From Streptomyces katrae (GTDB lineage: Bacteria > Actinomycetota > Actinomycetes > Streptomycetales > Streptomycetaceae), in assembly GCF_000966975.1 (NCBI RefSeq), contig NZ_JZWV01000105.1:1-26843 (forward strand): a DNA stretch of 26,843 nucleotides. The letters are read 5' to 3'. Every line of letters begins with the position of its first letter. The first letter of the stretch is position 1. Made by a program: the position numbers and the translations under genes. This document shows positions 1 to 10,576 of the stretch, in pieces. The notes under the pieces were generated by a model that saw only the letters and a program-made list of their open reading frames with translations, was not told where the DNA came from and searched no databases.

Positions 1-1
1 G

Positions 2-2257
2 GCCCGTACGGTCACCTCCCGCTCCGGGCGCGTCTTCCCGTACGACGTCCTCGTCCTGGCCACCGGCAGCTACCCCTTCGTCCCGCCCGTCCCCGGCAAG
101 GACGCCCCGGGCTGCTTCGTCTACCGCACCATCGAGGACCTCCGCGCCATCGAGGAGTACGCCAGGACCTGCACGACCGGCGCCGTCGTCGGCGGCGGCC
201 TCCTCGGGCTGGAGGCGGCCGGCGCCCTCCAGGGGCTCGGACTGTCCACGCACATCGTGGAGTTCGCGCCCCGGCTGATGCCCGTCCAGGTGGACGAGGG
301 CGGCGGCGCGGCCCTGCTGCGCACCATCGAGGGCATGGGCCTGACCGTGCACACGGGCGTCGGCACGCAGGCGGTGCTGACCGGCGACGACGGCTCCGTC
401 ACCGGGATGAGCCTCTCGGACGGATCGGCGCTCGACACCGAACTCGTCGTCTTCTCCGCCGGGGTCCGCCCCCGCGACCAGCTCGCCCGCGAGTGCGGCC
501 TGGCCGTCGGCGAACGCGGGGGGATCTCCGTCGACGCCCGCTGCCGCACCTCCGACCCCCGCGTGTACGCCATCGGCGAGTGCGCGCAGGCCGTCGACGG
601 CCGGGTCTACGGCCTGGTCGGGCCCGGCTACGAGATGGCCGGGACCGCCGCCGAGGACCTGCTGGGCCGCGAGCGGGAGTTCACCGGGGCCGACCTGTCC
701 ACCAAGCTGAAGCTGCTCGGCGTGGACGTGGCCTCCTTCGGCGACGCGCACGGCACGGCCGAGGGCAGCCTGGACGTGGTCTGGTCCGACTCCCGCTCCG
801 GGATCTACAAGAAGCTCGTCATGTCCGCCGAGGGCGTCCTGCTCGGCGGGGTGCTGGTCGGCGACGCCGAGGCGTACGGGCTGCTGCGCCCGCTCACCGG
901 CAGCGTCCCGCCGGTCGCCCCGGAGCAGCTGGTGCTGCCCGCCGGGCTGGGCCCCGCCACGCAGCCGGGCCCGTCCGCGCTGCCCGACACGGCGGTGATC
1001 TGCTCCTGCCACAACGTCACCAAGAAGGCCGTCACCGCCTGCTCCACCCTGCCCGAGGTCAAGAAGCGCACCAAGGCCGGGACCGGCTGCGGCGGCTGCC
1101 TCAAGGTGATCGGCCAGCTCCTGCCGCCCGCCGCCGACCCGGGCCTGTGCGGCTGTTTCGCGTACACCCGGGCGGAGCTGTACGAGATCGTCCGCACCCG
1201 GCGGCTCGCCTCGTACCGGGAGCTCCTCGACGGGCACGGCCGGCCGGAGGCCCGGGGCGGCGAGGGCTGCGAGGTCTGCAAGCCCGCCGTGGGCTCGATC
1301 ATCGCCTCCCTCGCCCCCGCCGTGGGCGCCAGCGGCTACGTCCTCGACGGGGAGCAGGCCGCCCTCCAGGACACCAACGACCACTTTCTGGCGAACCTGC
1401 AGCGCAACGGCTCGTACTCGGTCGTCCCGCGCATCCCGGGCGGCGAGATCACCCCGGAGAAGCTGATCGTGATCGGTGAGGTGGCCCGCGACTTCGGCCT
1501 CTACACGAAGATCACCGGCGGCCAGCGCATCGACCTGTTCGGGGCGAGCGTGGACCAGCTGCCCGCGATCTGGGCCCGGCTGGTCGACGCCGGCTTCGAG
1601 TCGGGGCACGCGTACGGGAAGGCCCTGCGGACGGTGAAGTCCTGCGTGGGGCAGACCTGGTGCCGCTACGGGGTCCAGGACAGCGTGCGGATGGCCATCG
1701 ACCTGGAGCTGCGCTACCGGGGCCTGCGCGCCCCGCACAAGCTGAAGTCGGCGGTGTCCGGCTGCACCCGCGAGTGCGCGGAGGCGCAGAGCAAGGACTT
1801 CGGGGTCATCGCGACGGCCAACGGCTGGAACCTCTACGTCGGCGGCAACGGCGGGGCCGTCCCGCGCCACGCGGACCTGCTCGCGCAGGACCTGTCGGAG
1901 GCCGAACTCGTCCGCCTCATCGACCGGTTCCTGATGTTCTACATCCGCACCGCCGACCGGCTGGAGCGGACCTCCGTGTGGCTGGAGCGGCTGGAGGGGG
2001 GCCTGGACCACCTGCGGGACGTGGTGGTGCACGACTCGCTCGGGCTGTGCGCGGAGCTGGAGTCGCTGATGGCCGAGCACGTGGCGCACTACCGCGACGA
2101 GTGGGCGGAGACGCTGCGGGACCCGGAGCGGCTGCGGCGGTTCGTGTCCTTCGTGAACGCGCCCGGCGCCCCCGACCCGACCGTGAGGTTCGTGCCCGAG
2201 CGCGGCCAGGTCAAGCCCGACCTGGCGGTCCTGACCATGGGAGGTCCTGTCCGATGA
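2..2257 (+). CDS. nirB: Nitrite reductase [NAD(P)H] large subunit, 5' end missing
   Basis: This is the catalytic subunit of cytoplasmic assimilatory nitrite reductase, which reduces nitrite to ammonium with NAD(P)H through FAD, Fe-S clusters and siroheme. The window opens inside the gene; 751 residues are visible, so roughly the first 100 are missing. The visible part begins in the FAD/NAD-binding domain (a VVGGGLLGLEAA dinucleotide fold near visible residue 61, and a second FAD motif YAIGECAQ). A BFD-like [2Fe-2S] domain follows, with C334-x-C336 and C363-x2-C366, then the nitrite/sulfite reductase domains. The siroheme/[4Fe-4S] ligands are present as C548-x5-C554 and C588-x3-C592. The stop codon overlaps the nirD start (ATGA), which indicates translational coupling. 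All expected ligands are present, so the enzyme looks intact apart from the window edge. Confidence 0.96.
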   Translation, partial: ARTVTSRSGRVFPYDVLVLATGSYPFVPPVPGKDAPGCFVYRTIEDLRAIEEYARTCTTGAVVGGGLLGLEAAGALQGLGLSTHIVEFAPRLMPVQVDEGGGAALLRTIEGMGLTVHTGVGTQAVLTGDDGSVTGMSLSDGSALDTELVVFSAGVRPRDQLARECGLAVGERGGISVDARCRTSDPRVYAIGECAQAVDGRVYGLVGPGYEMAGTAAEDLLGREREFTGADLSTKLKLLGVDVASFGDAHGTAEGSLDVVWSDSRSGIYKKLVMSAEGVLLGGVLVGDAEAYGLLRPLTGSVPPVAPEQLVLPAGLGPATQPGPSALPDTAVICSCHNVTKKAVTACSTLPEVKKRTKAGTGCGGCLKVIGQLLPPAADPGLCGCFAYTRAELYEIVRTRRLASYRELLDGHGRPEARGGEGCEVCKPAVGSIIASLAPAVGASGYVLDGEQAALQDTNDHFLANLQRNGSYSVVPRIPGGEITPEKLIVIGEVARDFGLYTKITGGQRIDLFGASVDQLPAIWARLVDAGFESGHAYGKALRTVKSCVGQTWCRYGVQDSVRMAIDLELRYRGLRAPHKLKSAVSGCTRECAEAQSKDFGVIATANGWNLYVGGNGGAVPRHADLLAQDLSEAELVRLIDRFLMFYIRTADRLERTSVWLERLEGGLDHLRDVVVHDSLGLCAELESLMAEHVAHYRDEWAETLRDPERLRRFVSFVNAPGAPDPTVRFVPERGQVKPDLAVLTMGGPVR

Positions 2258-2586
2258 CCGTCGAACTGCGGGTGGCGGAAGGCTGGCTGACGGTGTGCGA
2301 GCTGTCGTCCCTCGTCCCCGGGCGCGGGGTGGCGGCGCTGCTCCCGGACGGGTCCCAGGCGGCGGTGTTCGTCGACCGGGCGGGGCGCCCCTACGCGATC
2401 GGCAACCAGGACCCCTTCACCGGCGCGCAGGTGCTCTCGCGCGGGCTGGTGGGCTGGGCGGCGGGGCGGGCGTTCGTGGCGTCGCCGCTGCTGAAGCAGC
2501 GCTTCGACCTGGAGTCGGGACGCTGCCTGGACGACGAGGAGGTGGCGGTCCGGACGTACCCGGTGCGGACCGCCACGGCCTCGTAG
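2254..2586 (+). CDS. nirD: Nitrite reductase small subunit
   Basis: NirD is the small, Rieske-fold partner of NirB in assimilatory nitrite reductase. The protein has 110 residues, the usual size. It carries the family core NQDPFTGAQVLSRGLVG and ASPLLKQRFDLESGRCLD. As is normal for bacterial NirD, it lacks the Cys/His ligands of a true Rieske cluster, so it keeps the fold without the [2Fe-2S] centre. The ATG overlaps the nirB TGA by four bases, with GGAGG of the nirB 3' end lying about eight bases upstream as the ribosome binding site. The gene ends only eight bases from the convergent VOC gene, and I see no clear hairpin in that gap. Confidence 0.95.
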   Translation: MTVELRVAEGWLTVCELSSLVPGRGVAALLPDGSQAAVFVDRAGRPYAIGNQDPFTGAQVLSRGLVGWAAGRAFVASPLLKQRFDLESGRCLDDEEVAVRTYPVRTATAS

Positions 2587-2594
2587 GCGGACGG

Positions 2595-3002
2595 TCAGCC
2601 CTGGACCATGGCCGGGTCCATCCACATGATCTCCCAGGTGTGGCCGTCGAGGTCGTCGAAGGCGCGGCCGTACATGACGCCGTGGTCCTGGGCGGGACGG
2701 GGCTCCGTGGCCCCGGCCGCCAGGGCCCCGTCGACCAGCTCGTCCACCGCGGCGCGGCTCTCGGCGCTGAGGCAGAGCAGCACCTCGGAGGTGGTCCGCG
2801 CGTCAGCGATGGCCTTGTGGGTGAAGTCCTTGTAGCGGGCCTCGGTCAGGAACATCGCGACGATGCTGTCGCTGATGGGCATGGCGGCGCAGTTCTCGTC
2901 GGTGAACTGGGCATTGAAGGAGTAGCCCAGCTTGCCCCAGAACGCCTTGGTGGCCTCCAGGTCGCTGACGGGCAGGTTGACGAAGATCATGGTGGAGGAC
3001 AT
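2595..3002 (-). CDS. VOC family (glyoxalase/dioxygenase fold) protein
   Basis: A 135-residue protein of the vicinal oxygen chelate superfamily. It begins with the typical beta strand MIFVNLPVSDLEATKAFW and ends with DLDGHTWEIMWMDP, where the glutamate would sit at the metal site of metal-dependent members. The sequence resembles the large, uncharacterised actinobacterial group annotated as glyoxalase or extradiol dioxygenase; the substrate cannot be read from the sequence. The start chosen is the ATG at 3002, preceded by the purine-rich AGAGAAGAG; a second ATG four codons inside is possible. It lies downstream of a winged-helix regulator on the same strand, but a strong hairpin separates them, so it probably has its own promoter in 3003-3166. 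Confidence 0.85.
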   Translation of the reverse strand: MSSTMIFVNLPVSDLEATKAFWGKLGYSFNAQFTDENCAAMPISDSIVAMFLTEARYKDFTHKAIADARTTSEVLLCLSAESRAAVDELVDGALAAGATEPRPAQDHGVMYGRAFDDLDGHTWEIMWMDPAMVQG

Positions 3003-3166
3003 CCCGGTGTCTCTTCTCTCTGCTGGGGCGTGACGCGCGGCGCGCCTGCTCCGTTCGTTGCTGTCGAGGGGTAGACCGGGGCCGCGGCGCGAACTCATCG
3101 GCCCGCGCGGGATTTTCTTCAACTTTTTTCCACGGACCGCGAAACCGCAGGTCGGAGCCGGTTCCG

Positions 3167-3193
3167 GGGCGGCGGCCGGAGGGGCCGCCGCCC
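3167..3193 (-). terminator. Hairpin terminator after the winged-helix regulator
   Basis: A perfect 11-bp GC-only stem (arms 3167-3177 and 3183-3193) with a 5-nt loop lies 15 bases past the regulator's stop codon. There is no adjacent U-tract, which is common for Streptomyces terminators. Confidence 0.7.
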
Positions 3194-3208
3194 TGGTGAA
3201 CCGATCCT

Positions 3209-4234
3209 TCAGGAGACCACCGCGCCGCCCTTGAGGAGGGCCGCGCCCAGCGGGGTGACCGTGTGCAGGACCGCGTTGCCGTGGCGCAGGGTGGTCACCA
3301 GGCCCGCCTCGCGCATCACGCAGGCGTGCTGGCTCGCCGAGGCCAGGGAGACCCCGGCGCGGCGGGCCAGTTCGCTGGTGGTGGCCCCGTCGCCGATGGC
3401 GCGCAGCACGACGGAGCGGGTGTGGCCCACCAGCTTGCCCAGGGTGCGCTGGCGCTGCTCCTCCGGCCGGGCGGCCTCCCCGCCGGCGCCGGCCGGGGCC
3501 AGCTGGGCGGCGGCCGGGTAGACGAGCACGGGCGGCAGCTCCGGGTCGTGGAGGGTCACCGCGGTGCGCCGGCAGAAGAACGACGGCTGGAGCAGCAGCC
3601 CGCGCCCCCGCAGCCGTACGTCCCGGTCCACCGGGTACTCGCACTCCAGCACCGGGGCCCGCCAGCGCAGCATCGGCGGCAGGGAGGCCAGCAGCTCGTC
3701 CGCGCCCCCGTCGAGGAGGGCGCGGCCGCGTGCGGCCCGCTCGGCCTCGATCTGGGCCTGGATGTGGGTCCAGTAGGGCTCCACGGCCGCCCGGTGGTAG
3801 CCGCGCAGCTCGCCCAGCAGCCGGGGCAGGTGCTTGGTGCCGCCGTCCATGAACTCCCGCAGCCGGGCCGGCGGCGGGGTCCCGAAGGCCGCGCCGAAGC
3901 CCGCGCCGGCGCCCGCGCCCACGAGGGAGAGCTCGTGGCGCAGCCGGTCCGCGGAGAGCGCGCGCAGGGCGTCGAGGCCGACGTCCCACCCGTACTGGCC
4001 CTCGGAGGGGGTCAGGAAATCGGGGAAATAGCCGCGAGCCGGTATGAGCGCGCTCAGCAGCCTTGTTTCACCATTCAACCGGCTCCGGGCTTCCGTACGC
4101 CATTCGCCGAACAGCCGGGCGTCACGCCGGTCTCTTAAGCGATGAAAACTAAGAATCGTTTCCCACAACGCATCGGGACGCCCTGCCATCCGTACGCGTG
4201 CCAGGTCCACTCCAGTGAAATGGATACGAAGCAC
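3209..4234 (-). CDS. Winged helix-turn-helix (ArsR-like) transcriptional regulator
   Basis: A 341-residue protein of a regulator family that is abundant in Streptomyces. The C-terminal quarter is an ArsR-type winged helix: VVLRAIGDGATTSELARRAGVSLASASQHACVMREAGLV, followed by a wing around TTLRHGNAVLHTVTPLG. The long N-terminal region (residues 1 to about 250) begins LRIHFTGVDLARVRMAG and has no cysteine metal site that I can see, so it probably senses something other than a thiol-bound metal. The GTG at 4234 was chosen because family members start at (M/V)LRIHFTG and GGTGGGGG lies upstream; an in-frame start at 4291 would add an unlikely Cys-rich stretch. The target is unknown. A palindrome in its own promoter region suggests autoregulation. 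Confidence 0.88.
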   Translation of the reverse strand: MLRIHFTGVDLARVRMAGRPDALWETILSFHRLRDRRDARLFGEWRTEARSRLNGETRLLSALIPARGYFPDFLTPSEGQYGWDVGLDALRALSADRLRHELSLVGAGAGAGFGAAFGTPPPARLREFMDGGTKHLPRLLGELRGYHRAAVEPYWTHIQAQIEAERAARGRALLDGGADELLASLPPMLRWRAPVLECEYPVDRDVRLRGRGLLLQPSFFCRRTAVTLHDPELPPVLVYPAAAQLAPAGAGGEAARPEEQRQRTLGKLVGHTRSVVLRAIGDGATTSELARRAGVSLASASQHACVMREAGLVTTLRHGNAVLHTVTPLGAALLKGGAVVS

Positions 4235-4274
4235 CGAACCCCCACCTGTGCAACCGCAATCCCCCCGCCCCATG

Positions 4275-4305
4275 AGTATGCATGCCGTCACACGTGGTCA
4301 CCACG
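4275..4305 (-). promoter_or_regulatory. Candidate promoter with overlapping palindromic operator of the winged-helix regulator
   Basis: On the minus strand a -10-like CATACT (4280-4275) lies 16 bp from a -35-like GGTGAC (4302-4297). The -35 falls inside a 13-bp palindrome, CGTGGT-c-ACCACG (4293-4305), about 60 bp upstream of the GTG start. The placement suits repression by a dimeric DNA-binding protein, perhaps the gene's own product. This is inference from position and symmetry. Confidence 0.4.
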
Positions 4306-4477
4306 CCCTTTCGGCCACAGTTGAAACCCCTTTCGGCAGGGGCGTGACAAGCGAAATCCTGTACTCCGCCAGGCACACTCCGGCGCGACCGAAACGCTCC
4401 GTGAAGGCCGTGGGGGGCTTTGCGGGGCCTGGCGGTCGGTCGCACCGGGAAGCGCCGACGTGCCTGGTGATAGGCGG

Positions 4478-4513
4478 CAGGCGGCGGACGGGTGGGGATC
4501 CGTCCGCCGCCTG
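4478..4513 (-). terminator. Second strong hairpin downstream of ppdK
   Basis: Perfect 13-bp arms (4478-4490 and 4501-4513) enclose a 10-nt loop, and one more loop pair is possible. It lies about 90 bases beyond the first ppdK terminator and could be a back-up terminator. It could also belong to an unrecognised transcript. Confidence 0.45.
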
Positions 4514-4601
4514 GCGCCGTAATGACTTCGTTGAATATGAGAGAAACCCGGCCGGTGTTGGGCCTGAGGGGCTCGGGCCCGGGGCTTCCGAATAGTGGGA
4601 A

Positions 4602-4640
4602 GCGCCCGCCCCCGGCAGTCAGGGAACCGGGGGCGGGCGC
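4602..4640 (-). terminator. Terminator of ppdK
   Basis: A perfect 14-bp GC-rich stem (4602-4615 pairing with 4627-4640) with an 11-nt loop, 16 bases past the ppdK stop codon. On the minus strand the stem is followed by TTCCC rather than a long U-run. Confidence 0.85.
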
Positions 4641-4656
4641 TGTCGGGGGGCCGGGC

Positions 4657-7365
<2,709 letters not shown>

Positions 7366-7596
7366 GGGTCTCGACTCCTCGAGGACTCGGGTGGCTGCCC
7401 TGACGGCCAGGAACATACCCAGATCGAAGGCTTATCGGTACGTCCACTTGGCGGTCATAGGGCTGTAACCACCCGTGCGCCACCGTATCGAAAGTAACCG
7501 GTCGGTAATGAGAACCTACGAAGTGCGTTCACATCCCGAAGGGTGAGGGCCCCAGAGAGGCTTGATCCCGCTCGGATGAGCGATCATCGATACATT
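7366..7596 (-). other. Upstream region of ppdK
   Basis: This region has no credible gene. It holds the ppdK ribosome binding site (GAGGAG, 7380-7375) and presumably its promoter, which I cannot place with confidence. A copy of TGCGTTCA at 7524-7531 repeats the half-site of the palindrome at 7597-7617, about 73 bp away, close to seven helical turns. Confidence 0.5.
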
Positions 7597-7617
7597 TGCG
7601 TTCAAGTCTTGAACGCA
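7597..7617. promoter_or_regulatory. 21-bp perfect palindrome between dusB and ppdK, candidate operator
   Basis: The arms TGCGTTCAAG and CTTGAACGCA flank a single central T. The site is AT-richer than its surroundings and abuts the dusB terminator at 7618. It lies about 230 bp upstream of the ppdK start. The symmetry suggests a dimeric regulator's binding site; I do not recognise the motif. Confidence 0.5.
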
Positions 7618-7646
7618 CAAAGGGTGGCACCCAGTGCCACCCTTTG
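7618..7646 (-). terminator. Terminator of dusB
   Basis: A perfect 13-bp stem (CAAAGGGTGGCAC, 7618-7630, with 7634-7646) closed by a 3-nt loop, about 85 bases past the dusB stop. The outer A/T pairs make it work in either direction. Confidence 0.8.
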
Positions 7647-7731
7647 AAAGTCTTACCCGTGACTTACGCGCTCATCTGAGCGAAACCTCTCCCATGCGTG
7701 GCGTATATCACGCACCGCGGAGGGCGATTTG

Positions 7732-8874
7732 TCAGCCTCCGGACGTGTCCAGCTCGGCGTCCTCGCTCACACCGGCGCAGTCGTACGGATCCTTCAGCCA
7801 GCCGTCCGGCAGGACAACCCGGTTGTTTCCGGACGTCCGGCCGCGCGGTCCGTCCGCACTCTCGGGCCACGCCTGGTCCAGGTCGAGCTCGCTCAGATGA
7901 GCGTCCAGTTCGGCCAGGGAGGAGACGACCGCCAGCTTCCCGCGCATCTCGGACCCGACGGAGAACCCCTTGAGGTACCAGGCGACGTGCTTACGGAAGT
8001 CGATCACCCCGCGCGCCTCGTCCCCGATCCACTCCCCCAGCAGCTGGGCGTGGCGCAGCATGGTGCGCTTGACCTCGCGCAGCGTGGGCTTGTGGAAGTC
8101 CTCGGGGCGGCCCTCGAAGGCCGCCACCAGGTCGTTGAAGAGCCACGGACGGCCCAGGCAGCCACGTCCGACGACCACGCCGTCGCAGCCGGTCTCGCGG
8201 ACCATGCGGAGCGCGTCCTCGGCGCACCAGATGTCGCCGTTGCCGAGCACCGGGATCTCCGGCACGTGCTCCTTGAGGCGGGCGATGGCCTCCCAGTCGG
8301 CGGTGCCGCCGTAGTGCTGGGCGGTGGTGCGGCCGTGCAGGGCGATGGCGGTGACCCCCTCCTCGACGGCGATCCGGCCGGCGTCGAGGTAGGTGAGGTG
8401 GTCGTCGTCGATGCCCTTGCGCATCTTCATGGTCACCGGCAGGTCGCCGGCGCCCGCGACGGCCTCGCGGAGGATGGCGCGCAGCAGGTGGCGCTTGTAG
8501 GGCAGGGCCGAGCCGCCGCCCTTGCGGGTGACCTTGGGGACCGGGCAGCCGAAGTTGAGGTCGATGTGGTCGGCGCGGTCCTCCTCGACGATCATGCGGA
8601 CCGCCTTGCCGACCGTCACGGGGTCCACCCCGTACAGCTGAATCGACCGCGGCTTTTCGGTCTCGTCGAAGTGGATCAGCTGCATGGTCTTCTCGTTGCG
8701 CTCGACCAGGGCGCGGGTCGTGATCATCTCGCTGACGAACAGCCCCTTGCCGCCCGAGAACTCGCGGCAGAGGGTCCGGAAGGGGGCATTGGTGATGCCG
8801 GCCATGGGCGCGAGCACCACCGGGGGCTGCACGGTGTGCGGGCCGATCGCGAGGGGGGCGGGAAGCGTGGTCAT
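7732..8874 (-). CDS. dusB: tRNA-dihydrouridine synthase
   Basis: An FMN- and NADPH-dependent enzyme that reduces uridines in tRNA to dihydrouridine. The 380-residue protein has the family landmarks: VVLAPMAGITNAPFR near residue 20, DLNFGCPVPKVTRKGGG with the catalytic Cys110, MKMRKGIDDDHLTY, ALHGRTTAQHYGG, VLGNGDIW and VVVGRGCLGRPWLF at the FMN phosphate site. It is the NifR3/DusB type common in actinobacteria; the exact tRNA position cannot be read from sequence. The ATG at 8874 gives the usual N-terminus (MTTLPAPLAIGPHTV) and has a run of six G directly before it, so the ribosome binding site is unusually close. The gene is divergent from the exporter at 8926 with only 51 bases between. Confidence 0.94.
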   Translation of the reverse strand: MTTLPAPLAIGPHTVQPPVVLAPMAGITNAPFRTLCREFSGGKGLFVSEMITTRALVERNEKTMQLIHFDETEKPRSIQLYGVDPVTVGKAVRMIVEEDRADHIDLNFGCPVPKVTRKGGGSALPYKRHLLRAILREAVAGAGDLPVTMKMRKGIDDDHLTYLDAGRIAVEEGVTAIALHGRTTAQHYGGTADWEAIARLKEHVPEIPVLGNGDIWCAEDALRMVRETGCDGVVVGRGCLGRPWLFNDLVAAFEGRPEDFHKPTLREVKRTMLRHAQLLGEWIGDEARGVIDFRKHVAWYLKGFSVGSEMRGKLAVVSSLAELDAHLSELDLDQAWPESADGPRGRTSGNNRVVLPDGWLKDPYDCAGVSEDAELDTSGG

Positions 8875-8925
8875 CCCCCCATTGTCCCGCAGCACCGTTC
8901 CCCGCTTGTTCGTACGATCGGCGGT

Positions 8926-10471
8926 ATGCATCACATGAGTGGCGTGGATCACGGGAGCCGTCGGCACCGCCTGCTCGTCCTGGGCATCTGCTGCCTGAGC
9001 CTGCTGATCGTCAGCCTGGACAACACCGTCCTGAACGTGGCCCTGCCCGCGATGCGCCGCGAGTTCCACGCGTCGGTCTCGGGGATGCAGTGGACCATCG
9101 ACGCGTACACCCTGGTCATCGCCTCGCTGCTGATACTGGCCGGGTCCACGGGGGACCGGATCGGGCGGCGGAAGGTCTTCGCCTGGGGGCTGGTGCTGTT
9201 CACGGCGGGATCGGTGCTGTGCTCCCTGGCACCCGGGCTGCACTGGCTGATCGCCTTCCGGATGGTCCAGGCCGTCGGCGGGGCCATGCTCAACCCCGTC
9301 GCCATGTCGATCATCACCAACACGTTCACCGACCCGAAGGAGCGCGCCCGCGCCATCGGCGTCTGGGGGGCGGTGGTCGGCATCTCCATGGCCGCCGGAC
9401 CGCTGATCGGCGGGCTGCTGGTGGACTCGGTGGGCTGGCGGTCCATCTTCTGGGTCAACCTGCCGGTCGGACTCGTCGCCCTCGCGCTGACCCTGCGGTT
9501 CGTGCCGGAGTCCCGATCCGACCGGCCGCGCCGGCCGGACCCGGTGGGCCAGCTGCTGGTCGTGGTGCTGCTGGGCGGGGTGACGTACGCGATCATCGAG
9601 GCCCCGGCCGAGGGCTGGAACTCCCCGCCGATCCTGGCGTGCGCGCTGGGCGCGGCGGCCGCGCTGGGCGGGCTGCTGTTCTACGAGTCCCGGCGGACCG
9701 ACCCGCTGATCGACCCCCGGTTCTTCCGCAGCGCCCCGTTCAGCGGGGCCACCGTGATCGCCGTGAGCACCTTCGCCTCGCTCTCCGGGTTCCTCTTCCT
9801 GACCACCCTGTACCTCCAGGAGGTGCGGGGGCTGAACGCGCTGGACGCGGGGCTGCACATGCTGCCGATGGCCGCGATGGCCTTCCTGTGCGCGCCGGTC
9901 TCCGGGCGGCTGGTCGCCAGCCACGGGCCGCGGCCCTCGCTGCTGGTGTCGGGGGTGGCCATGGGGGCGAGCGGACTGCTGTTCGCGGCGTTCTCGGCGG
10001 AGACGTCCACTCCGCTGATGTTCACCGGGTACGTGCTCTTCGGCATCGGCTTCGGCCTGGTCAACGCCCCGATCACCAATACGGCGCTGTCGGGGATGCC
10101 CCGCTCCCAGGCGGGGGTGGCGGCCGCGGTGGCCTCCACCAGCCGGCAGAAGCCGGCAGACCGGCGGGGCGCTGGGCGTCGCGGTGATAGGGGCGGTGCT
10201 CGCGGCCGGGACCTCGGGCGGCGCGGACTTCGCGACGGCGACCCGGCCCGCCTGGTGGATCATCACCGGCTGCGCGCTCCTGGTCCTGGTCCTCGGGGCC
10301 GTCACCACCGGCCCGTGGGCGCACGCCACCGCGCTGCGGACGGCGCGGGCCCTGGAGCCTTCGCCGGCCGCCGCCCCCTCCGCCCCGCCCGCCTCCCCGC
10401 CGGGGCAGGCTCCCGGCCACCGGACGGACGGCGGGCTGCCCCCGGCTCCCGGGCCGGCGCCGGCGGGCTGA
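8926..10471 (+). pseudogene. MFS drug exporter (DHA2/EmrB-QacA type), frameshifted
   Basis: This encodes a 14-helix major facilitator of the drug:H+ antiporter-2 family. Visible motifs are SLDNTVLNVALPAM in helix 1, motif A GSTGDRIGRRK, and the antiporter motif C region VGISMAAGPLIGG. The reading frame is intact for 408 residues to 10149. A tandem 10-bp duplication (10141-10160) then shifts it by one base. Removing one copy restores ...TSRQTGGALGVAVIGAVLA... and a complete 511-residue protein ending at 10471, which shows that the two parts were one gene. As it stands, the last two helices (including WWIITGCALLVLVLGAV) are lost, and translation would run on in the wrong frame to 12129. The start ATG has a TACGAT box at 8912-8917, so a leaderless transcript is likely. 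It could be a recent pseudogene, a reversible variant, or an assembly error. Confidence 0.85.
10141..10160 (+). repeat. 10-bp tandem duplication causing the exporter frameshift
   Basis: AGCCGGCAGA occurs twice back to back (10141-10150 and 10151-10160). A 10-bp insertion is not a multiple of three and moves the exporter from one frame to the next. Confidence 0.95.
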
Positions 10472-10526
10472 CGCCCCCGGGCCGGCCGCCCCTCCCGCAG
10501 CGCCGTTCCGTACCTCCGCCACCCCT

Positions 10527-10569
10527 ACGGCTGACAGATATTGAAATCTGTCAGCCGTCATGCCATTGT
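10527..10569 (+). promoter_or_regulatory. 32-bp palindromic operator over a leaderless promoter of the aldo/keto reductase
   Basis: The arms ACGGCTGACAGAT (10527-10539) and ATCTGTCAGCCGT (10546-10558) are perfect inverted repeats around ATTGAA. A -35-like TTGAAA (10541-10546) lies at its centre, and CATTGT (10564-10569) follows at 17 bp as a -10. That places the transcription start at or next to the ATG at 10577, where no Shine-Dalgarno sequence exists. The length and AT-rich core are typical of TetR-family operators, and a TetR gene follows the reductase. It might also act as a terminator for the exporter gene. Confidence 0.65.
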
Positions 10570-10576
10570 TGTTTCC

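Larger units (their letters stand above)
4235..4601. other. Non-coding stretch between ppdK terminator and winged-helix regulator
   Basis: About 370 bases hold no credible gene on either strand; the open frames here lack ribosome binding sites and family features. The region contains the regulator's probable promoter and operator near 4275-4305, a small cccct/agggg inverted repeat near 4326-4341, and a strong hairpin at 4478-4513. Confidence 0.6.

Noticed and set aside
7729..8925. Plus-strand upstream extension of the exporter frame through the dusB region
   Set aside because: It is antisense to dusB, which has a clear catalytic motif. The real exporter starts at 8926, where the family N-terminus begins.
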